In this document: in pieces, positions 42,727-51,656 of the stretch
Layout of the letters: the number at the start of each line of letters is the position of its first letter
Numbering within the stretch: position 1 is the stretch's first letter
Source of the DNA: JAQBVV01 sp965249205
GTDB lineage: Bacteria; Acidobacteriota; Vicinamibacteria; Vicinamibacterales; UBA2999
Length of the DNA: 64,000 nucleotides
Direction: 5' to 3'
NCBI GenBank assembly: GCA_965249205.1
Contig: CBDFLL010000006.1
Coordinates: 496,001-560,000, forward strand
The notes under the pieces: model-generated
What the model saw: only the letters and a program-made list of their open reading frames with translations
Told to the model about the DNA's origin: nothing
Databases searched by the model: none
Translations under genes and position numbers: made by a program

Positions 42727-43797
42727 GTGTTGGAAGCGGTCGGTCGTGCGCGTGTCGGGCTGCCGGTCGGGTTATGCGCTGCGTTGTGCGTGGCCGGGTG
42801 TGCCGCGGCGTGTGGTCAGGCAGGGGGCGACACCGCGCAGGCTGAGGACGGCGAGTTCTACCAAGGGAAAACCGTCAGCATCATTGTCGGATCCGGGGCG
42901 GGCGGTGGTTTCGACACGACGGCCCGCCTGGTCGCGCGCCACATCGCCAGGCATATTCCTGGCGCACCCACCATCATCGTCGTCAACATGCCTGGCGGCG
43001 GCGGTCTGGTCGCGGCCAATCATGTGTTCAGCGCGGCGGCGAAGGATGGCACCGTCGTGGGTCTCTTTCACGAGGCACAGATGATGAACCAGCTGACCGA
43101 CAGCGAAGGCGTCAACTTCGACCTGCGCGCGTTCAACTGGCTGGGCAGCTCCTACGACGACCCGAATGTCTGCATTGTTCGCACGGACGCGCCGGTGACG
43201 GCCTTCGAGGACCTGGTCGGTCGCGAGATGCCGATCGCGGTCGGCGGGACAGGACCAGGTTCGAACACCTACGACGCGCCGCGCGTGCTGGCGGCGGCGA
43301 CCGGCGCGAACCTGAGGGCGGTGGCCGGCTATCCGACGACGAACGATGTGCGCATCGGCGTCGAACGCGGAGAGATACAAGGGATGTGCCTGGGCTGGGA
43401 GTCGGTGCGGTCGGCGTCGGGGCCGTGGCTGGCGGATGGGTACGCCCGCGTGTTCGTCCAGAACGGGACCCAGCGGCACGCGGATCTGCAGGACGTGCCG
43501 CTGGCGATGGAGTTCGCGAAGGACGACGACAGCCGGACGCTATTGCGGCTGGTAGACGCGCCAGGCGCCATGGCCAAGCCGTTTGCGCTCCCACCGGGTG
43601 TGGCTCCCGATCGCGTCGAGGTCATGCGCGCGGCGCTTCAGGCCACTTACCGCGATCCGTCGTTTCTCGAGGAAGCCGGCGCCATGAACCTCGCGTTTCA
43701 GCCGAAGGGTGCCGACGAGATTCAGCAGATCCTCGACGAGGTACTGGCCACACCACCTGAGATCGCGGCACAGTACCGCCACATCATCCAACCCTGA
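42727..43797 (+). CDS. tctC: TctC/Bug-family solute-binding protein of a tripartite tricarboxylate transporter
   Basis: A 356-residue periplasmic receptor with a lipoprotein-like signal (GLCAALCVAGCAAACGQ). The Bug family motifs are present: GKTVSIIVGSGAGGGFDTTA, RHIPGAPTIIVVNMPGGGGL, and AFEDLVGREMPIAVGGTGPG. Bug proteins trap carboxylates via two main-chain loops and a water network. Partner membrane subunits are in the tctAB fusion at 45388, with a UbiD gene between. Probably delivers the substrate that is then oxidised and decarboxylated. Confidence 0.87.
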   Translation: MLEAVGRARVGLPVGLCAALCVAGCAAACGQAGGDTAQAEDGEFYQGKTVSIIVGSGAGGGFDTTARLVARHIARHIPGAPTIIVVNMPGGGGLVAANHVFSAAAKDGTVVGLFHEAQMMNQLTDSEGVNFDLRAFNWLGSSYDDPNVCIVRTDAPVTAFEDLVGREMPIAVGGTGPGSNTYDAPRVLAAATGANLRAVAGYPTTNDVRIGVERGEIQGMCLGWESVRSASGPWLADGYARVFVQNGTQRHADLQDVPLAMEFAKDDDSRTLLRLVDAPGAMAKPFALPPGVAPDRVEVMRAALQATYRDPSFLEEAGAMNLAFQPKGADEIQQILDEVLATPPEIAAQYRHIIQP

Positions 43798-43822
43798 TGT
43801 CCGCACACACGGAGTAGCGCAT

Positions 43823-45358
43823 ATGAGCAGACCGGTCGACCTGCGTGCGTGGATCGCGCACATCGAAAGCTTGGGGGAGCTCCAGCACGTTGCGGGCGCC
43901 CACTGGGATATGGAGATCGGGACGATCTCCGAGATCAACTATCGCCGCAAACCGTCCGCGGCGCTGTTGTTCGATGACATCGTCGGCTACCCGAGCGGTC
44001 ACCGGGTGTTGACAGGCGCGCTGAGTAACGCACGCCGCATGGCGGTCACGCTTGGGCTTGATGACACCCTCGACACCCCAGCGCTGGTGCAGGCGCTCCG
44101 GGGAAAACCGATGCAATGGGAGGCGGCCTCGCCACGCTTCGAACCGACGTTTGTGAAGTCCGGACCGATTCTGGAAAACGTGGTCGCTGGGCCCGATGTC
44201 GACCTCACACACTTTCCGGCACCACGCTGGCACGAGCACGACGGCGGCCGGTACATTGGCACCGGCGTGGCGGTCGTGACCAGCGATCCAGACACCGGGC
44301 GCATCAACCTCGGTGCGTACCGAATGATGATCCAGGAGGACGGCCGGTCCGCGACCATTAACGCCGAGGCTGGCAAGCAGGGGCGGGCCCAGTACGACCG
44401 CTGGTTCGCCAAGGAGGGCAAGGCACCGGTGCTGGCGTCGTTTGGTCACGACCCGTTGCTCCTGATGGTCGCCGGCACAGAGGTGCCCAACACCATAAGC
44501 GAGTACGCCTACGCCGGAGCGATGGTGGGGGAAAAGGTGCCGGTCATCCGCGGTGAGGTGACGGGTTTACCGATGCCCGCCGGCGCCGAGATCGTCGTGG
44601 AAGGATGGATTCGTCCCGATCGCGTGCTCCAGGAGGGCCCCTTCGGCGAGTGGACCGGCTACTACTCGGGGTCTCTTCGGCCCGTGCCGACGCTCGACAT
44701 CGAGCGGCTGTACTTCCGCAACAATCCGATCATTCTCGGGACGCCTCCAGGAAAGCCACCCAACGACTATTCCTACATGCGTGCGCTGCTGAAGTCCGCG
44801 ATGATTCAGGACGAACTCGCCAAGGTCGGCGTTCGCGACGTGCGCGGCGTGTGGGCGCACGAGACGGGCGGCGGGCGGCTGCTGGTGGTGGTTGCGATCA
44901 AGCAGCGTTTTTGCGGTCATTCGCGCCAGGCGGGGTACATCGCCGCCCAGTGCCAGGCCGCTGCCTACATGAACCGCTTTGTCATCGTCGTCGATGATGA
45001 TGTGGATCCCATGAACCTCGAGGAGGTGCTGTGGGCCATGAGTACCCGGTGCGAGCCATCGGAGGACATCGAGATCATGCGGAAGTCGTGGGGCAGCAAG
45101 GTGGACCCGATGCTCGCGGATCCCACGGTGCCCTACAACAGCCGCGCACTCATCGATGCATGTCGGCCGTTCGAGAAGCGTGAGACGTTCCCCAGGGTGG
45201 CGCAATCGAGCCCAGCACGCGTCCGCGACACGGTCGCCAAGTGGAAGGAGCTGTTCGCCGATCCACGCTTTCCCCTGCCCGACACCGTGATCCCGTCCGG
45301 ATCGGTCGACGAGGAACCATTGGGCGCAGGCATCACTCCCCTCGACAAGAAGGACTAG
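43823..45358 (+). CDS. UbiD-family prenylated-FMN-dependent decarboxylase
   Basis: A 511-residue protein with the typical three-part UbiD arrangement: LRAWIAHIESLGELQHVAGA at the N-terminus, SGPILENVVAGPDVDLTHFP, then EYAYAGAMVGEKVPVIRGEV and GPFGEWTGYYSGSLRPVPTL, the last holding the active-site E/G.E pattern, and GIRDVRGVWAHETGGGRL-like. Members decarboxylate or carboxylate (hetero)aromatic and alpha,beta-unsaturated acids; a prFMN synthase (UbiX) is not in this window. The genes on both sides encode a carboxylate transporter, so a carboxylated substrate is likely. Confidence 0.87.
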   Translation: MSRPVDLRAWIAHIESLGELQHVAGAHWDMEIGTISEINYRRKPSAALLFDDIVGYPSGHRVLTGALSNARRMAVTLGLDDTLDTPALVQALRGKPMQWEAASPRFEPTFVKSGPILENVVAGPDVDLTHFPAPRWHEHDGGRYIGTGVAVVTSDPDTGRINLGAYRMMIQEDGRSATINAEAGKQGRAQYDRWFAKEGKAPVLASFGHDPLLLMVAGTEVPNTISEYAYAGAMVGEKVPVIRGEVTGLPMPAGAEIVVEGWIRPDRVLQEGPFGEWTGYYSGSLRPVPTLDIERLYFRNNPIILGTPPGKPPNDYSYMRALLKSAMIQDELAKVGVRDVRGVWAHETGGGRLLVVVAIKQRFCGHSRQAGYIAAQCQAAAYMNRFVIVVDDDVDPMNLEEVLWAMSTRCEPSEDIEIMRKSWGSKVDPMLADPTVPYNSRALIDACRPFEKRETFPRVAQSSPARVRDTVAKWKELFADPRFPLPDTVIPSGSVDEEPLGAGITPLDKKD

Positions 45359-45387
45359 TGACGAGCGGCCCGTTCGTCGTGCGCTAA

Positions 45388-47355
45388 GTGGACGTCTTCT
45401 TCTCCGCGCTGTTGCAGGTGCTGGCGCCCCACACGCTGGCCGTCATGCTCCTGGGCATCGCCGTTGGTCTCGTGGTGGGCATTCTGCCCGGACTCGGCGG
45501 CGCCGCCACGCTCGCGATGATGCTGCCGTTTGTCTACCCGATGGACGCGATCTCGGCGTTTGCGTTTCTGCTCGGGATGCACGCCGTGACCGCGACGACG
45601 GGGGATATCACATCGGTGCTGTTCGGCATTCCCGGTGAGGCGACGTCGGCGGCGACGGTACTGGACGGTTATCCGATGACGCGTCGCGGCGAAGCCGGAC
45701 GCGCGCTTGGCGCCGTGCTGTTCTCCTCGCTTATCGGTGCGCTGGTGGGCGCCGTCGTGCTCGCGTTATCCGTGCCCGTGATTCGTCCCGTGGTGCTGCA
45801 GTTGGGGCCGCCAGAGTTTCTGATGCTCACGGTCCTTGGTCTGAGCTTCATCGTTGCCCTGGCGGGTCGGAACCTGGTGAAGGGATTCATCATGGCGGCC
45901 TTCGGGCTCCTGCTCGCGCTGGTCGGTCTCGATCCCCAGAGCAGCATCCCGAGGTTCACCTTCGGACAGTTGTACCTGTGGGAGGGCATCAGCGTGGTGC
46001 CGGTGGTAGTGGGACTGTTCGGGGGCGCCGAAGTGCTCCAGTTGATGATGACCGAGCGGAGTATCGCCGAGCCCCGCACCGGCGACCGAATCGCCGGCGT
46101 GATGCAGGGGGTGCGCGATACGATCCACCACTGGGGGTTGACGCTTCGCGCGAGCGCGATCGGGCTGGGCATCGGTGTGATCCCAGGGATGGGCGGAGCG
46201 GTCTCGCAGTTTGTGGCCTACGCGCACGCGCAGCACACGTCGAGCCATCCCGAGACGTTCGGAAAGGGCAATGTCGAAGGCGTGATTGCGACTGGCGCGG
46301 TGAACAACTCGAGGGAAGGCGGCAACCTCATTCCGACCGTTGCGTTTGGCATTCCTGGCAGCATCTCGATGGCGATCCTCCTGAGCGTCTTCCTGCTCAA
46401 GGGACTCGTGCCCGGGCCGGACATGCTGACGCGGAACCTGGACGTGACCTACGGCATGGTCTGGATAATCGTGCTCTCCAACCTCATCGCCGTTGCGGTG
46501 TCGTTCCTGTTTCTCAACCAGCTTGTGCGCCTCACATATGTGCAGGCCAGAATCCTCGTGCCGTTCTTGATGGTGCTGACCGCGTTCGGCGCGTACACGG
46601 CGCACAACAGCCTGGCCGACATTCTGCTGATGCTGGGGGCCACCGTCGTCGGCGTTGCCGCGATCCGGTGGGACTGGCCGCGCGCGCCGCTGTTGCTCGC
46701 CCTGGTCCTCGGCGGTATCGCCGAGCGGTACCTCTTTCTGTCCTATTCGCTGTACGAGTGGAGCTGGCTGGCGAGGCCGCTCGTGCTGGTGTTTGCGCTG
46801 GTCACGGTTGCTGGTGTGGTGTGGCCGCTGGTGCGAGACCGTCGTGCTGGTCTCGACTCGGCGCGCGCGTTGCCGGTGCGGGCGGACCTCGCCATTACCC
46901 TCGGCTTCCTCGTGGCTGGAGGCTGGGTGGTTGTGCAGGCGTTCGAGTGGCCGTTTCGGACCAGCCTGTTTCCCGTTGTGACAGGATCGCTGCTGATTGG
47001 GCTGGCGTTGTTGAAGCTCGGCGCGTCGGTTGGACACGTCAGGCACGGCACACAGGACACGGATCAATCGGCCCCCGCCGACCTCCCGGAGGTGTTTGTG
47101 ACGGCCTCTCGGGAGGAGTGGACGGCGGCAGTCGGGTGGATGGCTGGTTTCTTCCTGATGCTGTGGATGCTCGGTGCCGTCGTGACCGTGCCGCTGTTTG
47201 CCGTGGCGTATCTGCTGATCGTCGCACGACGATCGCCGCTGCTGGCGGGCAGCTATGCTCTGGTGTCCTGGATGTTTATCTACGGACTGTTTGATCGTGT
47301 GCTGCACATCCCGTTGCCGGCTGGTGCGTTGATAACACGCCTGGGAGGACTGTGA
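45388..47355 (+). CDS. tctA: fused TctA-TctB membrane subunits of the tripartite tricarboxylate transporter
   Basis: A 655-residue protein. Residues 1 to about 490 are TctA: AVMLLGIAVGLVVGILPGLG (GLGG motif), TSVLFGIPGEATSAATVLDG, SREGGNLIPTVAFGIPGSIS, with about 12 helices. Residues about 500-655 (LPVRADLAITLGFLVAGGWV, LFPVVTGSLLIGLALLKLGA, then two more helices LPLPAGALITRLGGL) match TctB, normally a separate small protein of four helices. The fusion keeps both GIP loops. Starts with GTG at 45388 and ends TGATG into the next gene. The energy source is probably the proton or Na gradient, as known for the family. Confidence 0.85.
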   Translation: MDVFFSALLQVLAPHTLAVMLLGIAVGLVVGILPGLGGAATLAMMLPFVYPMDAISAFAFLLGMHAVTATTGDITSVLFGIPGEATSAATVLDGYPMTRRGEAGRALGAVLFSSLIGALVGAVVLALSVPVIRPVVLQLGPPEFLMLTVLGLSFIVALAGRNLVKGFIMAAFGLLLALVGLDPQSSIPRFTFGQLYLWEGISVVPVVVGLFGGAEVLQLMMTERSIAEPRTGDRIAGVMQGVRDTIHHWGLTLRASAIGLGIGVIPGMGGAVSQFVAYAHAQHTSSHPETFGKGNVEGVIATGAVNNSREGGNLIPTVAFGIPGSISMAILLSVFLLKGLVPGPDMLTRNLDVTYGMVWIIVLSNLIAVAVSFLFLNQLVRLTYVQARILVPFLMVLTAFGAYTAHNSLADILLMLGATVVGVAAIRWDWPRAPLLLALVLGGIAERYLFLSYSLYEWSWLARPLVLVFALVTVAGVVWPLVRDRRAGLDSARALPVRADLAITLGFLVAGGWVVVQAFEWPFRTSLFPVVTGSLLIGLALLKLGASVGHVRHGTQDTDQSAPADLPEVFVTASREEWTAAVGWMAGFFLMLWMLGAVVTVPLFAVAYLLIVARRSPLLAGSYALVSWMFIYGLFDRVLHIPLPAGALITRLGGL

Positions 47356-47822
47356 TGAAGAAAGCCGTCAGCCTGACGGTCAACGGAGAGTCGTGTGAAG
47401 GTGAGGTGGAGCCGCGTACGCTGCTGGTGCATTTCCTGCGCGAACACCTCGGGCTCACGGGTACACACGTTGGCTGCGTCGTCGGCGAGTGTGGGGCCTG
47501 CTCAGTGCTGGTTGATGGCACGCTCGTCAAGTCGTGCCTCATGCTGGCCGTGCAGGCGAGCGGATGCGATGTGACGACGATCGAGGGATTGGCGACCGAC
47601 GGCGCGCTTCATCCCGTTCAGGAGGCATTCGTGAACGGTTTTGCGCTGCAATGCGGTTTTTGCACGCCGGGCTTCGTGATGGCGAGTCATGCACTGCTCA
47701 CGCGAAACCCTGATCCGACCGAGGAGGAGATCCGGCACGACCTATCGAGCAATCTGTGCATGTGCACGGGATACGTACAAATTGTCGAAGCCGTGAAGCA
47801 GGCGGCCGAGCGACTTCGGTAA
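47355..47822 (+). CDS. molybdenum hydroxylase small subunit, two [2Fe-2S] clusters
   Basis: A 155-residue protein of the xanthine-dehydrogenase/CO-dehydrogenase family: N-terminal ferredoxin fold with GTHVGCVVGECGACSVLVDG, and the helical domain with CGFCTPGFVM and NLCMCTGYVQIVEAVKQA, the eight cysteines that ligate the clusters. It relays electrons from the molybdenum site to FAD in the medium subunit. Starts at ATG overlapping the TctAB stop and overlaps the large-subunit start (TAATG), so it is translationally coupled on both sides. Confidence 0.93.
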   Translation: MKKAVSLTVNGESCEGEVEPRTLLVHFLREHLGLTGTHVGCVVGECGACSVLVDGTLVKSCLMLAVQASGCDVTTIEGLATDGALHPVQEAFVNGFALQCGFCTPGFVMASHALLTRNPDPTEEEIRHDLSSNLCMCTGYVQIVEAVKQAAERLR

Positions 47823-50290
47823 TGACGCAGGACACATTCGTTGGACGGAGCACGCGCAGCAAGGAGGCTCCGCGCCACGCGACCGGGCGCGGGCATTTTG
47901 TGGACGACCTCGTGCGGCCACGGATGCTGCACGCATGCATCCTACGGAGTCCGTATGCGCACGCCCGCATCACGTCCGTCGATGCGGAGGCCGCCGTCCA
48001 GCTTCAGGGCGTCTATGGCGTCGTAACGCCGGACGATGTCAAGCGCCTGACCCGTCCGTTCAAGCCCGGGCGGTACGCCGCTGGGCTGCGGGTGCCGATC
48101 CCCGAATACGCCGGCGCCGTCGACAAGGCGCGGTACGTCGGTGAACCGGTGGCGATCGTCGCTGCGAACACGCCCGCCAGGGCGGAAGACGCTTTGGATG
48201 CGATCGAGGTGGACTATGAGGCGCTGCCCGCCGTCGCCAGCACCAAGGCGGCGACAGCGACGTCAGCGCCACTCATCTACGAGGAACTGGACAGCAATGT
48301 CGCCTGGCAGGGCCATGTCGCATACGGAGACGTCGACGGGGCGTTTCAGCGTGCCGACCGGATCGTGCGCGAGAACCTGCAGATCCACCGGTACAGTTCG
48401 ACGCCACTGGAGCCGTTCGGGTGTCTGGTAGAGCACACTCCCGAGCGGCTGACCATCTGGTGCAACTCCCAGTCGCCAGATGTCATTTACGAAGCCATTA
48501 CCGAAGCGCTTGGCGTCGAGAACGTGCGCGTCATCGTGCCTGACGTTGGCGGCGGATTCGGTCAGAAGATTCATCTCATTCGGAAGTACGCGGTCCTGAC
48601 CGCGCTGATGGCTGTCCAGACCGGCCGCCCAGTGAAATGGATTGAAGATCGCAGCGAGCACATGATGGCTGGCGGACATGCCTGTGAGCAGGAGTTCGAC
48701 GTCGAAGCGGCGGTCGCGTCGGATGGCGAAGTGCTGGGACTCAAGATTCTCGACACCGACGACGTCGGCGGGGCGATCAGTACGCTGACGATCCACTTCA
48801 CCAACAAGCTGAACAATCTGTTCAATACCTACAAAGTGCAGCACCTGCGGCTGGAAGGACGGTCTGTTATCACCAACAAGTGCCCTGTTGTCCCGAACCG
48901 TGGCATAGGCAAACCAGGGATGTGCTTCGTCTGGGAGCGCATGATGGACCGTATCGCACAGGAACTTGCGCTGGATCTCATTGAAGTCCGTCGCCGGAAC
49001 CTGATCGGGGTGGACCAGTTTCCGTACACGACGCCCAACGGCAATATCCACGGCAGTGGCGACTATCAGACGCTGCTCAGCAAGGTGGTCACCAACGTGG
49101 GCTATGACGAGGTTCGGCGCCGACAGACTGCTGAGCGCAAGAACGGCACGCTGCTCGGTATCGGCGTGGTGATCGGCATAGAGCCTGGCGGCAGAAACGC
49201 GGCGCGCGACATGGCGATCTTTCCCGAGTCGAAGCAGATGCCTGGCGCGGGCGGTGTGGAGGGCGCGAAGGTCAAGCTGGAGAAGAACGGGTCGGTCGTG
49301 TTCACGCTCGGGTCGCCGAGTTGTGGGCAGTCGCACGAGACGACGGCGTCTCAGATCATTGCCGATGTCCTGGGCGTGCGACCGGAGCGGGTCGGGATGT
49401 CAGGGACGTTTGACTCCGCACTGTCGCCGTGGGGCGTCTCGTCCTCCAACAGCGGCAACAATTTTCATCTGTACGATGTCGGGGCCATCCACGGCGCCGC
49501 AACGCGTCTGCGGGACAGGATCTGCACGCTGGCCGCCCACGTCCTCGGGGTGGAGCAGCGCTCCCTGCGGATTGAGGATGGCGTTGTGTATGCGGGCGGC
49601 GCTGTGCATGCAGACGGCGTATATGCGGAGGGCGCTGTGCCCGCCGACGCTGTGCCTGCCAACAGAACCAGCGTCACCTTCGCCGAGCTTGGGAAGATCG
49701 CCTACGCGAACCAGGCGCAGATGCCGGTCGGCTTCGAGGGCGGGCTCGAGGCGACCTACTATCACAGCCACCCTCACGCGAATCCGCTGATGCTGCCCGA
49801 TATGCAGGGCCGGGTCCGTGCCCAGTACACGTTCTCATCGGCCGCGCATGCCGCGGTCGTGGAGGTCGATCGCGAGACCGGGCGTGTGCGCGTGCAGCGT
49901 TACGTCATCGTGAGCGACAACGGGACGCTCATCAACCCGTCAGTCGTGGACGGACAGATCTATGGTTCGGCGGCACACGGCATTTCGGTGGCGCTCGGCG
50001 AAGGCTTTGTCTACGGCGACGACGCGCAGCTCCTGACGCTGACGCTGCTCGACTACGGCAAGTCGACGACGCTGGAAACGCCACGGATCGAAATAGAGCA
50101 CTACCCGGTTCCCGATCCCTTCACGACGCTCGGTCAGAAGGCGGCGGGAGAAGGCGCCGCGATTCCGTCTCCCGCAGCGATTGCAAGCGCGGTGGAGGAT
50201 GCGCTGTCGCCCCTTGGCGTCAAGGTCCGGCATCTGCCGCTGTCCCCGGAGCGCGTATGGCAGTTGATCCGTGGGGCGCGCAGTGCGTAG
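47822..50290 (+). CDS. molybdenum hydroxylase large (molybdopterin cytosine dinucleotide) subunit
   Basis: An 822-residue catalytic subunit. Blocks: GRGHFVDDLVRPRMLHACIL, DVGGGFGQKIHLIRKYAVLT (the Q of GGxFGxK), RDRICTLAAHVLGVEQRSLR and, at the end, GQKAAGEGAAIPSPAAIASA with the catalytic Glu (GEG). It lacks the AYxCSFR loop of aerobic CO dehydrogenase; the equivalent stretch is NKCPVVPNRGIGKPG, so the substrate is not CO. Near residue 600 there is a short repetitive segment (VYAGGAVHADGVYAEGAVPA). Together with neighbours it probably hydroxylates the ring or carbonyl-adjacent carbon of an organic acid. Confidence 0.88.
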   Translation: MTQDTFVGRSTRSKEAPRHATGRGHFVDDLVRPRMLHACILRSPYAHARITSVDAEAAVQLQGVYGVVTPDDVKRLTRPFKPGRYAAGLRVPIPEYAGAVDKARYVGEPVAIVAANTPARAEDALDAIEVDYEALPAVASTKAATATSAPLIYEELDSNVAWQGHVAYGDVDGAFQRADRIVRENLQIHRYSSTPLEPFGCLVEHTPERLTIWCNSQSPDVIYEAITEALGVENVRVIVPDVGGGFGQKIHLIRKYAVLTALMAVQTGRPVKWIEDRSEHMMAGGHACEQEFDVEAAVASDGEVLGLKILDTDDVGGAISTLTIHFTNKLNNLFNTYKVQHLRLEGRSVITNKCPVVPNRGIGKPGMCFVWERMMDRIAQELALDLIEVRRRNLIGVDQFPYTTPNGNIHGSGDYQTLLSKVVTNVGYDEVRRRQTAERKNGTLLGIGVVIGIEPGGRNAARDMAIFPESKQMPGAGGVEGAKVKLEKNGSVVFTLGSPSCGQSHETTASQIIADVLGVRPERVGMSGTFDSALSPWGVSSSNSGNNFHLYDVGAIHGAATRLRDRICTLAAHVLGVEQRSLRIEDGVVYAGGAVHADGVYAEGAVPADAVPANRTSVTFAELGKIAYANQAQMPVGFEGGLEATYYHSHPHANPLMLPDMQGRVRAQYTFSSAAHAAVVEVDRETGRVRVQRYVIVSDNGTLINPSVVDGQIYGSAAHGISVALGEGFVYGDDAQLLTLTLLDYGKSTTLETPRIEIEHYPVPDPFTTLGQKAAGEGAAIPSPAAIASAVEDALSPLGVKVRHLPLSPERVWQLIRGARSA

Positions 50291-50306
50291 ACGGGCGGCG
50301 CGAGTG

Positions 50307-50468
50307 GGTGACCCCGTCGGCACCGGACATGAGGCGTGGCACCTCCTCTGCAAACCGGCTCCGCTCGAGCTACACACAGATAAGAGGGGCACCTCTTGCC
50401 TCGCGTCGCGGCTGGCGCCTGACTACGGTTTGCGCCGGAGGTACAACGCCCCATGTCCGGCGGTGACC
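50307..50468. repeat. imperfect long inverted repeat (MITE-like), unit 1
   Basis: Arms at 50307-50357 and 50426-50468 pair imperfectly; shared segments read (left) CCGGACATG.GGCG...ACCTCC..GCAAACCG. The pair encloses about 70 bp. It is in the gap between the large subunit and the amidohydrolase gene and contains no frame that looks real. Confidence 0.45.
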
Positions 50469-50471
50469 GCC

Positions 50472-50604
50472 GGTGACGAGGGGGGATGTATCCGGAGCAA
50501 GACCGTAGACAGCGTAAGTCCGAAGCGAGCCCGAGTGTGTGCATTTAGACAAGAGTCCGACGAGCTGAGCCGGTCTTGCGGAGGACACGTCCCTCCTCGT
50601 CACC
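50472..50604. repeat. imperfect long inverted repeat (MITE-like), unit 2
   Basis: Two 34-bp arms (50472-50505 and 50571-50604) match in 28 of 34 positions, starting GGTGACGAGG and ending GCAAGACCG. It directly follows unit 1, so the intergenic 350 bp is occupied by two tandem hairpin-forming blocks and no gene. Confidence 0.5.
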
Positions 50605-50642
50605 AGATCTGGATCGCACCTGTTGACGTTGGAGGACTCTCG

Positions 50643-51644
50643 CTACAGCAGCCGAAACACTCGACGCGCGTTGTGTTCGAAGATCGCGGCTTTGTTGGCT
50701 GCGGGCAGATCAATCTCTTGCATGGCCTTGAGCGCAACCTCGACGTACTTGCGTCCACCCTGTGTGTCGAACGGCATGTCGGTGGCGAACATCACGCGGT
50801 CGGTGCCGAAGAAGTCGAGGCCGCACCGCAACGCCGGAACGGAGCCGATCGTGATCGTGTCGGCGTAGAACTGATGGAAGTAGTCGTGCGGATGTCTGGC
50901 CACAGGAACCGGCTCGTTGCGGGCGTGCGCGGCCTTGAGCCACTTGTCGAACCCCTCGCGAATGCGCTCGGACGCGTAGGGTGCAAAGCCGCCAAGGTGG
51001 TGTGTGACGATCTTGATGTCCGGGTGCCGGTCGAACACGCCGGAGAAGATGAGTCGCGTCATCGCGGACACGGTGTCGTAGAGCCATCCGATGACCCGCC
51101 AGGAGTCGAAGTGGCTTCCGTCCTCCGAGGGGTAGTCCGGCCGGTTAGGCCCTCGCACCGGATGCAGCAAGACCGGAATGTCGAGCGCCGCGGCGCGGTC
51201 GAAAATCGGGGCGATGGCGGGGTCGTCAAGGGGGCGTCCCTGGACATCGGTATAGATCTGGACGCCGCGGAATCCCAGCTGCTCGACCGCGCGATCAAGC
51301 TCGCCGATCGCGGCGTCGATGTCGTGCATCGGCACGCAGGCGGCGGCACCGACGAATCGGTCGGGATAGCGCGCGACGAGTTCCGCCATTTCGTCGTTGG
51401 CAATTCTCGAGAGCTCCAGCGCGTTAGCCGGTTCAGCAACAAGTTCGACGGGCGGATTGGCCGTGTTGATGATCTGCACGTAGCCGTCGCCGGCGATGTC
51501 CATCGCGCTGAACCGGGCGTCGAGGTCGAAGAGCGCGGGCATCACGCGCTCCTGATCCCCCAACCGCATCTTCGGGGAGGCGACCTTCAGCCGGGCCTCG
51601 CGGTACCGCGGTGTGACGATATGGTTGAAGACGTCAATTTTCAT
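50643..51644 (-). CDS. amidohydrolase-2 (ACMSD-like) family protein
   Basis: A 333-residue TIM-barrel protein, on the opposite strand to its neighbours. It starts MKIDVFNHIVTPRYREARLK; the usual first metal ligand (H in DxHxH) is Phe, but the second His is kept, as are VLLHPVRG, KIVTHHLGGFAPYASERIRE and the final MFATDMPFDTQGG acidic motif. Family members include decarboxylases and hydrolases of aromatic and keto acids. In this locus, decarboxylation or hydrolysis of the product of the Mo hydroxylase is a reasonable guess. Confidence 0.8.
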   Translation of the reverse strand: MKIDVFNHIVTPRYREARLKVASPKMRLGDQERVMPALFDLDARFSAMDIAGDGYVQIINTANPPVELVAEPANALELSRIANDEMAELVARYPDRFVGAAACVPMHDIDAAIGELDRAVEQLGFRGVQIYTDVQGRPLDDPAIAPIFDRAAALDIPVLLHPVRGPNRPDYPSEDGSHFDSWRVIGWLYDTVSAMTRLIFSGVFDRHPDIKIVTHHLGGFAPYASERIREGFDKWLKAAHARNEPVPVARHPHDYFHQFYADTITIGSVPALRCGLDFFGTDRVMFATDMPFDTQGGRKYVEVALKAMQEIDLPAANKAAIFEHNARRVFRLL

Positions 51645-51656
51645 TGGGAGCGTTGA

